From an uncultured Collinsella sp. (GTDB lineage: Bacteria; Actinomycetota; Coriobacteriia; Coriobacteriales; Coriobacteriaceae): a DNA stretch of 64,000 nucleotides. Position numbers and translations under genes: made by a program. The notes beneath the pieces were generated by a model. The model saw nothing but the letters and a program-made list of their open reading frames with translations, was not told the DNA's origin and did no database searches. Each line of letters begins with the position of its first letter. The stretch's first letter is position 1. The stretch is from NCBI GenBank assembly GCA_947001705.1, contig CAMQHT010000005.1, positions 12,867 to 76,866 on the forward strand, read 5' to 3'. This document shows positions 1 through 9,342 of this stretch, in pieces.

Positions 1-359
1 TAGCTTTTCTAAGGTAAATGCTCTTTTTTCTTAAAAATCATTCGCAATTACAACTCCAATCTTTCGATTAAGAATTGCATATCTAAAACGGTTTTATGTA
101 TATAAATGACGCTTGTTCGTGTTTCTGTCTCTATTCGATGATATTCAGCTACCTATCATTCTTATTCACACATACTCACCAGTTGAGTGAGGATATAGAC
201 CGTTTTTCACAACGCGAAGAGCGTCAGCTCTATGGCTTGTCAGCGTAAGAAGTAGGTAAAGATACCGTTCACGCGATACGTCCGTGCCATAGGTCGACTA
301 AATTGAGACAATAGTGAATAGTGTTAGGCAACCGTCCCCCACGGGGACTGAACGGACAG
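1..359. other. AT-rich region upstream of ppk, no gene seen
   Basis: AT-rich stretch with no open frame that looks coded and no tRNA. A short hairpin (ACTCACC, loop AGT, then TGAGTG) lies near 174-190. Bases around 190-340 could be the ppk leader, but no convincing -35/-10 pair was found. The window edge may cut an upstream gene's regulatory region. Confidence 0.4.
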
Positions 360-2768
360 ATGCATATGCCGAGCAAAATCGAAAAAAAGCAAGCCGCCGC
401 AAAGCTGCGTAAGCCGCCGCGCGACTTCTCGTACACGCAGAACCGAGAGCTCAGCTGGCTGCGCTTTGACAACCGTGTGCTTGACGAAGCCTTCGACGAG
501 ACCGTTCCGCTGTTCGAGCGGCTAAAGTTCGTGTCGATTTTCGAGTCTAACCTCGATGAGTTTCTCATGGTGCGCGTGGGCGGCCTGTCCGATCTGGCAG
601 AGCTCAAAAAACAGCCTGTCGACAACAAGAGCAATATGACCGCCTCCGAACAGGTCGATGCTGTCATGGCAGAGCTGCCCGGGCTCCTTACCCGATGGGA
701 GTCCATCTTTAAGAGCATCGAGGGCAAGCTCGACACCCTGGGCGTTCACCGCGCCCGCATCGATTCGCTTACGCCCGAGGAGCGCACCTTTGTAACCCGT
801 TACTTCCAGGCCTACGTGTCGCCGGTCATCTCACCGCTGGTGATTGACCCGCGCCACCCCTTCCCCAACCTGCGCAACGGCGCACTCTACCTGGCCTGCG
901 GCCTGGACGGCGTCACCGACGAGGAGAGTCTGCTGGGCCTTATCGAGATTCCCACCTCGATGAACCGCGTGGTCGAGATCCCCTCGCCCACCGGCACCTA
1001 CTCCTACATCTTACTCGAGGACGTCATCCTCGCCTGCCTGGACAGCTGCTTTGGCTCCTATAAGCCGCTCGACCGCGCGCTCATCCGCGTCACCCGCAAC
1101 GCCGACATCGACCCGGACGGCGAGGGCGTCGAGGAGGAAGAGGATTACCGTCAGCACATGAAGCGCATCCTCAAGAAACGCTTGCGCCTGCAGCCGGTGG
1201 TGCTCGCGGTCTCGGGGTCGCTCGAGAAGGCGACGCTCAAGACCATCCGCAAGGCGCTCGAGCTTTCGCGCCGCTCTGTCTTTACCTGCGATATCCCGCT
1301 CGACCTAGGCTACGTCTTTGGCATTGAGGGCAAGATTCCCGAGCACCTGCGCAACGAGCTGCTCTTTACGCCGTTTAAGCCGCAGCCCAACCCCACCATC
1401 GATATGACCCGCTCCATCCGCGAGCAGGTACTTCAGCACGACAAGCTGCTCTTTTATCCCTATGAGGCCATGAACCCCTTCCTGGATCTGGTGCACGAGG
1501 CCGCCTACGACCCCGAGTGCATCTCACTGCGCATCACGCTCTACCGCGTGGCCAAGCAGAGCCGCCTGTGCGAGTCACTGATCGATGCCGCCGAGAACGG
1601 CAAAGAGGTCACGGTGCTCATGGAGCTCCGCGCGCGCTTTGACGAGCAGAACAACATCGAGTGGGCCGAGCGCCTGGAAGAGGCCGGCTGCACCGTCATC
1701 TACGGCTCCGAGGGCTTTAAGTGCCACTCCAAGATCTGCCAGCTCACCTATCGCGAGGGCATGGCGCTAACGCGCCTGACGCTGCTGGGCACCGGCAACT
1801 TTAACGAGAAGACGGCCAAACTCTACAGCGACTTTATGCTCATGACCGCTCACCCCGGCATCGGCGAGGACGCCAACCTGTTCTTCCGCAACCTGTCGCT
1901 GGGCAACCTGCGCGGCGATTACCGCTTCCTGGGTGTGGCGCCCGTCGGACTGAAACCGCTCATCATGCGCGGGCTTGACCGCGAGATCCAGCGCGCCCTC
2001 GCCGGCGAGCCCGCCCGCGTGTTCTTTAAACTCAACTCGCTCACCGACCGCGAGGTCATCGACAAGATCGCCGAGGCATCGTGCGCAGGAGTCCGCGTGG
2101 ACATGATCATCCGCGGCATCTCGTGCCTCAAGCCGGGCGTTCCTGGCAAGACCGAGAACGTGCATGTCCGTTCTATCGTCGGACGCTTTTTGGAGCATGC
2201 GCGCGTTTACGCCTTTGGCGTGGACTCGGACATGATCTATCTGAGCTCGGCCGACATGATGACGCGCAACACCGAGCACCGCGTGGAGATCGCCTTCCCC
2301 GTGCTCGACCCCACCTGCCGCGCCCTGGTGCACGAGTACATGAGCATGCAGCTGCGCGACAACGTGAAGGCCCGCAGCCTCACGAGCGACGGCACCTGGG
2401 TCCCCGTGGAGCGCGCAGAGGGTGAGAAACCCTTCAACTCGCAGGAAGCCCTGCTGGAGCGTGCCTACCGCAACGCCGAGGCCGCGCCCGAGCCCGTCAT
2501 TGAGGCAAAGCCCGCCCCTGCTCCTAAGCCGCAGCCGGCCACACCCGAGGTTCAGAAGGTCCAGGCGACCGTCATTGAGCCCGAGCCCGCACCTGCACCT
2601 CAGCCCGAGCCGCAGGCAGCTAAGCCCGCACCCGAGACGAGCGCCCGTCGCGATAAGCCCGCCGGCAAGACCAAGGCCATCGAGCGCCATCGCCCCGGTC
2701 GTGTGCGCATGGGCCTGGGCCTGATCGGCCTGGGTCTTAAGACGCTCATTACCGGCAAGACGAAATAG
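360..2768 (+). CDS. ppk1: Polyphosphate kinase 1 with long Pro/Ala-rich C-terminal tail
   Basis: Catalyses reversible transfer of the ATP gamma-phosphate to polyphosphate. The N-terminal RELSWLRFDNRV block is typical of PPK1. The motif CHSKICQL carries the histidine expected to be autophosphorylated, and a second conserved histidine lies in GRFLEHARVYAFG. The family is usually about 690-720 residues; this protein is about 800 because roughly the last 110 residues are a low-complexity Pro/Ala/Glu tail ending in a basic, Gly/Leu-rich segment (MGLGLIGLGLK). An upstream GTG at 321 keeps the frame, but ATG 360 or 366 fits the family start better; the ribosome binding site is weak. A strong terminator follows. 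The role of the tail is unknown. Confidence 0.93.
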   Translation: MHMPSKIEKKQAAAKLRKPPRDFSYTQNRELSWLRFDNRVLDEAFDETVPLFERLKFVSIFESNLDEFLMVRVGGLSDLAELKKQPVDNKSNMTASEQVDAVMAELPGLLTRWESIFKSIEGKLDTLGVHRARIDSLTPEERTFVTRYFQAYVSPVISPLVIDPRHPFPNLRNGALYLACGLDGVTDEESLLGLIEIPTSMNRVVEIPSPTGTYSYILLEDVILACLDSCFGSYKPLDRALIRVTRNADIDPDGEGVEEEEDYRQHMKRILKKRLRLQPVVLAVSGSLEKATLKTIRKALELSRRSVFTCDIPLDLGYVFGIEGKIPEHLRNELLFTPFKPQPNPTIDMTRSIREQVLQHDKLLFYPYEAMNPFLDLVHEAAYDPECISLRITLYRVAKQSRLCESLIDAAENGKEVTVLMELRARFDEQNNIEWAERLEEAGCTVIYGSEGFKCHSKICQLTYREGMALTRLTLLGTGNFNEKTAKLYSDFMLMTAHPGIGEDANLFFRNLSLGNLRGDYRFLGVAPVGLKPLIMRGLDREIQRALAGEPARVFFKLNSLTDREVIDKIAEASCAGVRVDMIIRGISCLKPGVPGKTENVHVRSIVGRFLEHARVYAFGVDSDMIYLSSADMMTRNTEHRVEIAFPVLDPTCRALVHEYMSMQLRDNVKARSLTSDGTWVPVERAEGEKPFNSQEALLERAYRNAEAAPEPVIEAKPAPAPKPQPATPEVQKVQATVIEPEPAPAPQPEPQAAKPAPETSARRDKPAGKTKAIERHRPGRVRMGLGLIGLGLKTLITGKTK

Positions 2769-2791
2769 TCGTTTGTAGAAGCAGTTTGTAG

Positions 2792-2836
2792 AAGCGCCCC
2801 GCATTTGAGGAAAGCCTCGGATGCGGGGCGCTTTTC
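2792..2836 (+). terminator. Rho-independent terminator after ppk1
   Basis: A 13-bp GC-rich stem (2792-2804 with 2821-2833) encloses a smaller stem-loop and runs into TTTT. It lies 24 bases after the ppk1 stop. Confidence 0.85.
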
Positions 2837-2881
2837 CCTGCTACCATGGTGCGAGCAACAACACGAATGACAGGCAGGGAT

Positions 2882-4195
2882 ATGAAGCTCACTATAGAAT
2901 CGATGACCTACGGCGCCGACGGGCTGGCGCACGCCGACAACGGCAAAGCCGTCTTTGTGCAGGGCGCCGTGGCAGGCGACACCGTCGAGGCCGAGGTCGC
3001 ACAGGACGGCAAGTCGTTCATGCGCGCCCGCACGACCGAGATTCTGGAGCCGAGCCCCGATCGCATTCAGCCTCCCTGCCCCTACGTGGGCATCTGCGGC
3101 GGCTGCTCGTGGGGCAATCTCTCACGCACGGCACAGCTCGCCGCCAAGGAGCAAAACCTGCGCTCCACGCTCGAGCGCATCGGCAAGTTCGCTCCTGAGC
3201 AGGTCGATGAGTTGGTACAGCCCATCTGCCACACCAAGGACGACTGGGGCTACCGCAATAAAATCGAGCTCGAACCGACCGTCGTCAACGGTCGCGTGCG
3301 CCTTGGCATGCACGGTGTCGACCCCAGCAAAATCGTGACCGTCGATGCGTGCCCGCTGTTCGATAAACGTTTTCCCAAGGCGCTCAAATCGGTCGTCGGC
3401 GCACTCAACTATCTAAGCGGCAGCCATGACTTGGGACTCGAACGCGTGGGCATTCGTGCATCGCGCCGCACCAAGGCGCTCGAGGTTGCACTCTGGACGC
3501 CAACAGGCTCTTTTCCGCGCTCGCAGGTCTCCCGCGTGCTGGCGGACGCCGCTCATCCCACGAGCATCGTGCGCGTGATGAGCAAGGGCGAAAAGAAGGC
3601 CCGCCGTGTCTCCAAGGTCGAAATGCTCGCCGGAGAGGGCTCATGGACCGAGAATATCGCCGAGGGCCAGATGCGCTTGTCTGCCCCGTCTTTTTTCCAG
3701 GTCAACACCAAGGGTGCCGAGATTTTGATCGAGCTTGTCATGGAAGCGCTCGACCCGCAAGAAGACGAGCTTGCCGTGGACCTGTACTGCGGCGCCGGAA
3801 CCTTTACCCTGCCGCTCGCCCGCCGCTGCGACTTCGTCGCCGCCGTCGAGGCCTACGGCCCGGCCGTGCGCGACCTGCGCCGTAACCTGGAGATCAACAA
3901 GCTTGATAACGTCGACGTCATTGGCGGAGACGCGGTGCGCGAGTTCCCCGACCAGGATGCCGACGTCTTGGTGGTCGACCCGCCGCGCGCAGGCCTCGCC
4001 CCCGAGGCGATCGACCTTATCGCCAGCACGAGTGCTCGCGATGTAGCCTACGTGAGCTGCGACCCGGCCACCCTGGCGCGCGATCTCAAACGCTTTGTCG
4101 AAGAAGGCACCTTCTCCCCCGTAAAGATCACGCCAGTCGATCTGTTCCCACAAACCTTCCACTGCGAGACCGTCGTCCACCTTAGGCGCAACTAG
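2882..4195 (+). CDS. rlmD: 23S rRNA (uracil-5-)-methyltransferase, RlmD/RumA family
   Basis: SAM-dependent m5U methyltransferase of 437 residues. An N-terminal TRAM/OB domain is followed by an iron-sulfur cysteine cluster (CPYVGICGGC, with a later Cys in DACPLFD) as in RumA. The Rossmann fold carries DLYCGAGTFTLPLA, DPPRAGL, and the catalytic cysteine motif VSCDPATLARDL. The start at 2882 follows CAGGCAGGGA; an in-frame ATG at 2846 overlaps the upstream terminator region and is less likely. RlmD versus a TrmA/RlmCD-type specificity cannot be settled from sequence alone. Confidence 0.88.
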   Translation: MKLTIESMTYGADGLAHADNGKAVFVQGAVAGDTVEAEVAQDGKSFMRARTTEILEPSPDRIQPPCPYVGICGGCSWGNLSRTAQLAAKEQNLRSTLERIGKFAPEQVDELVQPICHTKDDWGYRNKIELEPTVVNGRVRLGMHGVDPSKIVTVDACPLFDKRFPKALKSVVGALNYLSGSHDLGLERVGIRASRRTKALEVALWTPTGSFPRSQVSRVLADAAHPTSIVRVMSKGEKKARRVSKVEMLAGEGSWTENIAEGQMRLSAPSFFQVNTKGAEILIELVMEALDPQEDELAVDLYCGAGTFTLPLARRCDFVAAVEAYGPAVRDLRRNLEINKLDNVDVIGGDAVREFPDQDADVLVVDPPRAGLAPEAIDLIASTSARDVAYVSCDPATLARDLKRFVEEGTFSPVKITPVDLFPQTFHCETVVHLRRN

Positions 4196-4301
4196 CCACT
4201 CAATCATTGCTCAGATAAATCATTGAGAAATCGAGCGTGGCAAGCGGAGGTCTTCGGGGTATAAGACGGCTAATTGTATGCCGCCTATGAAAGGAACCCT
4301 C

Positions 4302-4844
4302 ATGCCCAGCGTTGCCGTTCTCGCCGCCGATGGCTTTGAAACTATTGAATGCTTGACCATGGTCGATGTCATGCGTCGCGGCGGTGTGCGTGCCACGCTC
4401 GTCTCGATTATGCCCACACGTGAGGTCGTAAGCTCGCTGCAGATCCCCGTGACCTGCGATGCGCTCTTTGATGAGATCAACTTTGACGAGTACGACTGCG
4501 TCGTGCTGCCCGGCGGCTTGCCCGGTGCCACCAACCTGCGTGCCGATCAGCGCGTCTGCGACGTGGTCTGCGAGTTCGCCGCGACCAAGCACGTTGCCGC
4601 CATCTGCGCCGCCCCGTTTATCCTGGGCGAGCTCGACCTACTCGAGGGGCGCCACGCCACGTGCTTCCCTGGCTTTGAGAAAAGCTTCCCCGAAGGCGCC
4701 TATACCGGCGAGAAGGTTACGCAAGACGGCAACATCATCACCGCCAGCGGCATGGCCCAGTCGCTCCCCTTTGCGCTTGAGCTGCTGCGCACGCTCGCCG
4801 GCGACAAGGCCGTCGAGAAGGTCGCCGAGGGCATTCAGCTATGA
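4302..4844 (+). CDS. DJ-1/PfpI family protein
   Basis: A 180-residue class I glutamine-amidotransferase-like fold protein. The nucleophile-elbow cysteine is in AAICAAPFIL, and the conserved acidic residue is in the N-terminal VAVLAADGFETIE strand, as in DJ-1/YajL/ThiJ proteins linked to protein or glyoxal repair. The chosen ATG 4302 sits behind GAAAGGA; ATGs at 4278 and 4287 lack this. The stop overlaps the maf start by four bases (ATGA), so the two genes are probably translationally coupled. Confidence 0.85.
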   Translation: MPSVAVLAADGFETIECLTMVDVMRRGGVRATLVSIMPTREVVSSLQIPVTCDALFDEINFDEYDCVVLPGGLPGATNLRADQRVCDVVCEFAATKHVAAICAAPFILGELDLLEGRHATCFPGFEKSFPEGAYTGEKVTQDGNIITASGMAQSLPFALELLRTLAGDKAVEKVAEGIQL

Positions 4845-5422
4845 TTTTGGCTTCGCAATCACCGCGCCGCATCGAGTTGATGCGCGAGGCGGGCTATGAC
4901 ATTCGCGTGATTCCCGCAGATATCGACGAAACGCCTTTTGATGGCGAAGCTCCGCTTACACTCGTCGAGCGCTTGGCGCGTGCCAAAGCCGCTGCCGTCA
5001 CGGCCGAACATGCCGAGCCCAACGAACTGACCGTCGCGGCCGATACTATTGTCACCTTTGACGGCCAAATTTTGGGCAAGCCGGCAGACGGGGACGAGGC
5101 GCGCACCATGCTCCGCGAGCTTTCGGGCCGCACGCACCAGGTCGCAACCGGCGTCTGCATCGTTAAAGCCGGCGACGCTACAGCTCCGCATGCCGCCGAG
5201 AGCCTGTCGTTTGTCGATGTGACCGACGTGACGTTCTATGAGCTTACCGAAGAGCAGATCGAGCGCTATGTTGCCTCCGGCGAACCCATGGACAAGGCCG
5301 GGGCCTACGGCATCCAAGGCACAGGCGGCCGCATGCTTGTGCACGATATTTCGGGTGACTTCTACAGCGTGGTGGGCTTGCCCATCGCTCGCGTCGCACG
5401 CGCGATTCAAAAACTCTCGTAA
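4841..5422 (+). CDS. maf: Maf family nucleotide pyrophosphatase
   Basis: 193-residue Maf/HAM1-fold protein that hydrolyses non-canonical or modified NTPs and is associated with septum formation. It opens with ILASQSPRRIELM (the Maf SxSPRR signature), has the conserved AADTIV segment and the KAGAYGIQG motif. It overlaps the upstream DJ-1 gene by ATGA. A hairpin terminator follows at once. Confidence 0.9.
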   Translation: MILASQSPRRIELMREAGYDIRVIPADIDETPFDGEAPLTLVERLARAKAAAVTAEHAEPNELTVAADTIVTFDGQILGKPADGDEARTMLRELSGRTHQVATGVCIVKAGDATAPHAAESLSFVDVTDVTFYELTEEQIERYVASGEPMDKAGAYGIQGTGGRMLVHDISGDFYSVVGLPIARVARAIQKLS

Positions 5423-5429
5423 TTGCTCT

Positions 5430-5460
5430 GGCGCTGGGTATCCCCCAGCGCCTACAATTT
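5430..5460 (+). terminator. Terminator after maf
   Basis: Perfect 9-bp stem GGCGCTGGG/CCCAGCGCC (5430-5438, 5444-5452) followed by a short, T-containing tail (TACAATTTT). A second small hairpin (CCGGGC/GCCCGG, 5483-5499) lies in the leader of the next gene. Confidence 0.65.
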
Positions 5461-5521
5461 TGCCGTACCGTACGGATCCCGACCGGGCATAAGGCCCGGC
5501 GGAAAACCGATAGGAGAACAC

Positions 5522-6523
5522 ATGGACACACTGCTCGAAGCCATCGATGTTTGCAATGTCGATGGCTTTTGCTTTGGCAACTATACGGACGAGGAGGCTG
5601 GCACCGGCTGCACCGTAATCGTGGCGCCCGAGGGTGCCACCGGCGGCGTTGACGTACGTGGTGGTGCCCCCGCTTCGCGTGAGACCGACCTGCTGCGTCC
5701 CGAAAACACCGTCGATAAGGTCCACGCCGTCTGCCTTTCGGGCGGATCGGCCTTTGGCCTCGAGGCTGCAAGCGGCGTGGCCCGCGAACTCGAGAGCCGC
5801 GGCATTGGTCTGCCCGTCGGCCCCACGCAGGTGCCCATCGTGTGCTCCAGCTGTATCTTCGACCTTGCCTTTGGCGACCCCACGGTGCGTCCCGACATTG
5901 AGGCCGGCATCGCCGCCGTGCGCGAGGCGCTCGACCACACCCCCACCAAGCTCGAACAGGGCAACGTAGGCGCCGGCACGGGCGCTACCGTGGGTAAGCT
6001 CATGGGCCCCGCCACCTGCATGAAGGCCGGCCTTGGCGCTGCCGCCGTGGCGCTCGGCCCCATCAAGGTGGGCGCCGTGGTCTCGGTCAACGCCTGCGGC
6101 AACGTTGTCGACCCCTTCACCGGCGAGTGGGTCGCCGGTATGCGCGCCGCAGCCGATAGCGACCAGATCGTCGACATGGAACTCGCAGCCTTTGCCGCCG
6201 CCGGATCCATGCAGATGCCGCTCGACCGCACCAACACCACCATCAGCTGCATCGTCACCAACGTGGAACTCACTAAGGCACAAGCCACCAAGGTCTCCCA
6301 GATGGCCGCAGACGCCTACGCACACGCCATCCGTCCCACGCACACCACCAACGACGGCGACACCATCTACACCCTCGCCAGCGGCAAACTGGGCGCCCAG
6401 GCAAGCGCCGCCGTTCCCCTAGACCTGCTGGGCATGCTCGCCGTAAGGGCTTTGCAAACCGCCATCGTAAACGGAGCCAAAACCGCCAAAACCTCCCACG
6501 GCATCCCCGGCGCCGCGAAGTAA
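5522..6523 (+). CDS. P1 family (DmpA-type) aminopeptidase
   Basis: 333-residue Ntn-type hydrolase related to L-aminopeptidase D-esterase DmpA. Family marks are the glycine-rich CLSGGSAFGLEAASGV, GNVGAGTGATVGK, and the autoprocessing region VVSVNACGNVVDPFTG, where the precursor would be cut into two subunits. ATG 5522 follows AGGAGA at a normal distance; the longer in-frame extension upstream runs through the maf terminator and is rejected. Cytoplasmic; the natural substrate is unknown. Confidence 0.87.
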   Translation: MDTLLEAIDVCNVDGFCFGNYTDEEAGTGCTVIVAPEGATGGVDVRGGAPASRETDLLRPENTVDKVHAVCLSGGSAFGLEAASGVARELESRGIGLPVGPTQVPIVCSSCIFDLAFGDPTVRPDIEAGIAAVREALDHTPTKLEQGNVGAGTGATVGKLMGPATCMKAGLGAAAVALGPIKVGAVVSVNACGNVVDPFTGEWVAGMRAAADSDQIVDMELAAFAAAGSMQMPLDRTNTTISCIVTNVELTKAQATKVSQMAADAYAHAIRPTHTTNDGDTIYTLASGKLGAQASAAVPLDLLGMLAVRALQTAIVNGAKTAKTSHGIPGAAK

Positions 6524-6535
6524 ACTAGCTCGTCC

Positions 6536-6660
6536 GGTTGCCCGGTGGGTCTTGGTTATGTTTGCTGCTCTACAGTCCTGGCTCGCACGAAGAGCACATT
6601 AAGTGCTCTTCGGCTCGTGCGGAACTCGCGACAAACATAACCAAGACCCACCGGGCAACC
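6536..6660. repeat. Nested inverted-repeat element, family 1, copy 1
   Basis: Perfect 29-bp outer arms (6536-6564 and 6632-6660) enclose an inner hairpin with 9-bp arms (GAAGAGCAC type). Between outer and inner stems, read on the minus strand, are GAGTTCCGCACG on the 5' side and CAGGACTGT on the 3' side, shared with the copy at 6754. It starts 12 bases after the P1 peptidase stop, between convergent genes. Confidence 0.8.
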
Positions 6661-6753
6661 TACCAACCAAAATCTTTTCAGCCCAGGCCCCTGTGTACCG
6701 CGCGTCGGAGATCTTCAAATTCAGCTTGCTGACATAAAGCGGGACATAGCAGA

Positions 6754-6862
6754 GGACCCCTGGTCCTTAACTTGATACGAGTTCCGCACGCAAAGGAGGC
6801 GCCAGTGGCGCCTCCGTCTTGCGCAGGACTGTTCGAAGTAGCAAGTTAAGGACCAGGGGTCC
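6754..6862. repeat. Nested inverted-repeat element, family 1, copy 2
   Basis: Perfect 21-bp outer arms (6754-6774, 6842-6862) whose sequence is unrelated to copy 1, around an inner GGAGGCGCC/GGCGCCTCC hairpin. On the plus strand it carries the same junction motifs as copy 1 (GAGTTCCGCACG and CAGGACTGT). It ends 22 bases before the stop of the convergent glycosyltransferase and may also terminate that transcript. Confidence 0.8.
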
Positions 6863-6884
6863 CCGTTACCCGAGCGTTTCTGCC

Positions 6885-7916
6885 CTAGTTGAATTTGAAG
6901 ATCTTTGAGGCAAGGCGGTATAGGCCGAGTGTGGTTTTGTCTCCGGCACGACCGCGGAGGTTGGTGAAGAAGCCGACCACACCGTAACGTGCACGACGAT
7001 ACATACGCTCGTCATAGGCCTTCAAATCATTCCACAGCGTCTTTAGGCGCTCGTCGGCGCAATCTTCCTCGGAAAGCTTGGTGAGCACCGAGCAGATCGC
7101 CATCATCATAGTGAAATAACCCATCATGTACGAACGCAGACGCGACGACTCGACATCGCTGTACAGGTGGTACGACTCCATCATGATGCGCGTCACACGG
7201 AACTGCTGATCGAGACGCTTGACCATCGTGGCCTCGTTGACACTCTGGCCCTCGCGACCGATAAAGTAGCGATAGAGGTCGATGTCGGCGTAGTACATGG
7301 TCTTGCAACGCGGCAGCGGCACGTAGGCGTAGATGTTGTCCACATAGAACGTGTGCGGCGGCATGGGAAGGTTGGACTCGCGCAGCACATCCGTGCGATA
7401 GCACAGGCTGTGCATGAGCAGATTCTGGTCCAGGCGGAAATGGCCAATCTGGTCCCAGGTAAAGATCTTTTTTCGAGGCAAGGCAAACTTGTAACCAATG
7501 GCCGTATGCGTACCCTCGTAAACCTTCTCGTACACGTAGTTCGAGATAAACAGGTCAACGCGCTGGTCGCGCTCTTCAAAGCCGCGCAGAATCGACAGCA
7601 TGGTCGAAAGGGCAGCGCCGTCAAGCCAGTCGTCCGAGTCGACAACCTTGTAGTAGGTGCCCTGCGCCTCGCGCAGACCCGAAAGGACGGCAATACCGTG
7701 GCCGCCATTCTCCTGGTGCACCGCGCGGATGATTCCAGGATAACGGGCCTCCCACTCGTCGGCCTTGGCGGCCGTCTCATCCTTGGAGCCGTCGTCCACC
7801 ACGATAATCTCGATATCGGTGGCATAATTGCTCCCCTCCAAGATGGAGGTAATGCAATGGTCCATGTCCTTAGCGGCGTTATACGAGGGAATACCGAATG
7901 TTATGACTTTATGCAT
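6885..7916 (-). CDS. Family 2 glycosyltransferase
   Basis: 343-residue GT-A fold enzyme. The N-terminal nucleotide-binding half has ITFGIPSYNAA, IIVVDDGSKDET and the DxD-like DSDDW motif. There is no predicted signal peptide or multi-pass membrane region. Its start at 7916 overlaps the end of glf by eight bases, so it is co-expressed with UDP-galactopyranose mutase. A role as a galactofuranosyl- or other glycosyltransferase in cell-surface polysaccharide is inferred from that neighbour, not from the active site. Confidence 0.85.
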   Translation of the reverse strand: MHKVITFGIPSYNAAKDMDHCITSILEGSNYATDIEIIVVDDGSKDETAAKADEWEARYPGIIRAVHQENGGHGIAVLSGLREAQGTYYKVVDSDDWLDGAALSTMLSILRGFEERDQRVDLFISNYVYEKVYEGTHTAIGYKFALPRKKIFTWDQIGHFRLDQNLLMHSLCYRTDVLRESNLPMPPHTFYVDNIYAYVPLPRCKTMYYADIDLYRYFIGREGQSVNEATMVKRLDQQFRVTRIMMESYHLYSDVESSRLRSYMMGYFTMMMAICSVLTKLSEEDCADERLKTLWNDLKAYDERMYRRARYGVVGFFTNLRGRAGDKTTLGLYRLASKIFKFN

Positions 7917-9111
7917 GGCAGGCGATAATCTCATCCGAAAGATCGAGGGCGGAATTGGTCACGGCATCCATATCGTAGTAACGATACTCGGCCAGACGAC
8001 CCACCGGGTGGAAGTTTGTCAGGTTCTGGACGCGCTCAAGATAGCGCTCATAGAGCTCACGGTTCTCGGGCTCAAGAATGGCGTAATACGGCGTCTCGCC
8101 CGAGCCGGGCGTATAGGCCTTGGAGTACTCCTTCATGATGGTGGTCTTGCCGGGCAGAACCTGACCGGTCATGTTCTTGAACTCGGTAATGCGCGTGTAA
8201 TCCTCGCTCGTGGTGTAGTTGACGGTACCCACGGGCTGGAACTGATCCATATCGAGCGTCTCGAACTTCATGTCGAGCGTGCGGTACGGCAGCGCGCCCA
8301 GGTCGAGGTTGAACAGCTCATCGAGCGGACCGGTATAGACGATCTCGCCGCCGTAGACCTTGCCGTCGACCTTGACGGTTGTCTCGTCGATCTCGAAGAG
8401 ATCGCGAGCATCCACGTCGCAGAACACATCAATCAGGTCGTGGTCGAGCATGTGCTCAAACAGCGCCGTGTAGCCATCCTGCGGCATACCCTGGAAGGGG
8501 GCCTGCGGGAAGTAGCGGTCATCGTCGCCCACAAAGACGGGAACGCGGCCGGTGATCGAGGGATCGATCTGGTCGGGCGTCTGGCCCCACTGCTTCATGG
8601 TGTAATGCAAAAAGACGTTCTCGTAGACGTAATCAGCGACCTCGGCCAAGTCGGGGTCGTTCTTCTTACGCAGCTCCATAATAGGCACCTTGACATCCTT
8701 GCCAAAGGTCTCCACGAGCTTCTGATACAGCTCCTCGCCGCGCTCGTCACCAAAGGCGAGCTTGAGACTCGCGTGGTTGAAGGGCACGGGCATAAGGGTG
8801 CCGTTGATGTTGGCGAGCACCTTGTGCTGATAATCCGTCCACTTGGTAAAGCGCGACAGGAAATTGTGCACGCGCTCGTTAAAGGTGTGATAGATATGCG
8901 GACCGTACTCGTGGATCAGGATTCCGGCCTCGTCAGTGCAGTCATAGGCATTGCCCGCAATGTGGCTACGGCGCTCCAAAACGGCAACACGATAGCCGAT
9001 GGTCTCGGCAAGACGGCGGGCGCAAACGGCACCGGCATATCCAGCACCGACGACAATCATGTCGTACGCGCCGGCGTTAAAGCCTTCAGGCAGGCCTGAG
9101 GTAATCTGCAT
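7909..9111 (-). CDS. glf: UDP-galactopyranose mutase
   Basis: 400-residue FAD enzyme converting UDP-galactopyranose to UDP-galactofuranose. The N-terminal Rossmann motif is VVGAGYAGAVCARRL (about residues 20-34), followed by HIAGNAYD and YGPHIYHTF, typical of Glf. MKQWG and KEYSKA are further family blocks. ATG 9111 follows AAGGAGTA. It is the first gene of a two-gene operon with the GT2 enzyme and diverges from pta across 231 bases. Confidence 0.93.
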   Translation of the reverse strand: MQITSGLPEGFNAGAYDMIVVGAGYAGAVCARRLAETIGYRVAVLERRSHIAGNAYDCTDEAGILIHEYGPHIYHTFNERVHNFLSRFTKWTDYQHKVLANINGTLMPVPFNHASLKLAFGDERGEELYQKLVETFGKDVKVPIMELRKKNDPDLAEVADYVYENVFLHYTMKQWGQTPDQIDPSITGRVPVFVGDDDRYFPQAPFQGMPQDGYTALFEHMLDHDLIDVFCDVDARDLFEIDETTVKVDGKVYGGEIVYTGPLDELFNLDLGALPYRTLDMKFETLDMDQFQPVGTVNYTTSEDYTRITEFKNMTGQVLPGKTTIMKEYSKAYTPGSGETPYYAILEPENRELYERYLERVQNLTNFHPVGRLAEYRYYDMDAVTNSALDLSDEIIACHA

Positions 9112-9189
9112 CGATACTCCTTGTCAAAAGCCACGGGCTCGTTAGCTGGGCTTTTCTCGAACATTCTTCGAGACATATTTATCAGAGCG

Positions 9190-9290
9190 ATTATAGCGCT
9201 AATGCGTCCTATAATGAGCTTGCCACACAAGGAAAGCTCAAGCACCGCGGCGTACATAATTGAAAGGTAAACCCGCTAGCAGCGGGTTTA
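9190..9290. promoter_or_regulatory. Divergent glf/pta control region with leader hairpin
   Basis: Two perfect -10 like TATAAT boxes face opposite ways: minus strand at 9195-9190 (towards glf) and plus strand at 9210-9215 (towards pta). Neither has a good -35. A 10-bp perfect hairpin (TAAACCCGCT/AGCGGGTTTA, 9268-9290) lies in the pta leader, 52 bases before its ATG, and could act as an attenuator or mRNA stabiliser. Confidence 0.4.
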
Positions 9291-9342
9291 TTCGTGAACA
9301 GCCGGGCGCCTGGAGCTTAGCGAAACGCTTGCAAGGAGTAAC

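Noticed and set aside
1767..2804. 345-codon minus-strand frame antisense to ppk1
   Set aside because: Runs through the ppk1 terminator and the repetitive tail; composition is that of a shadow frame.
7828..9099. 423-codon plus-strand frame antisense to glf
   Set aside because: glf is unambiguous; the antisense frame has no start site or family similarity.
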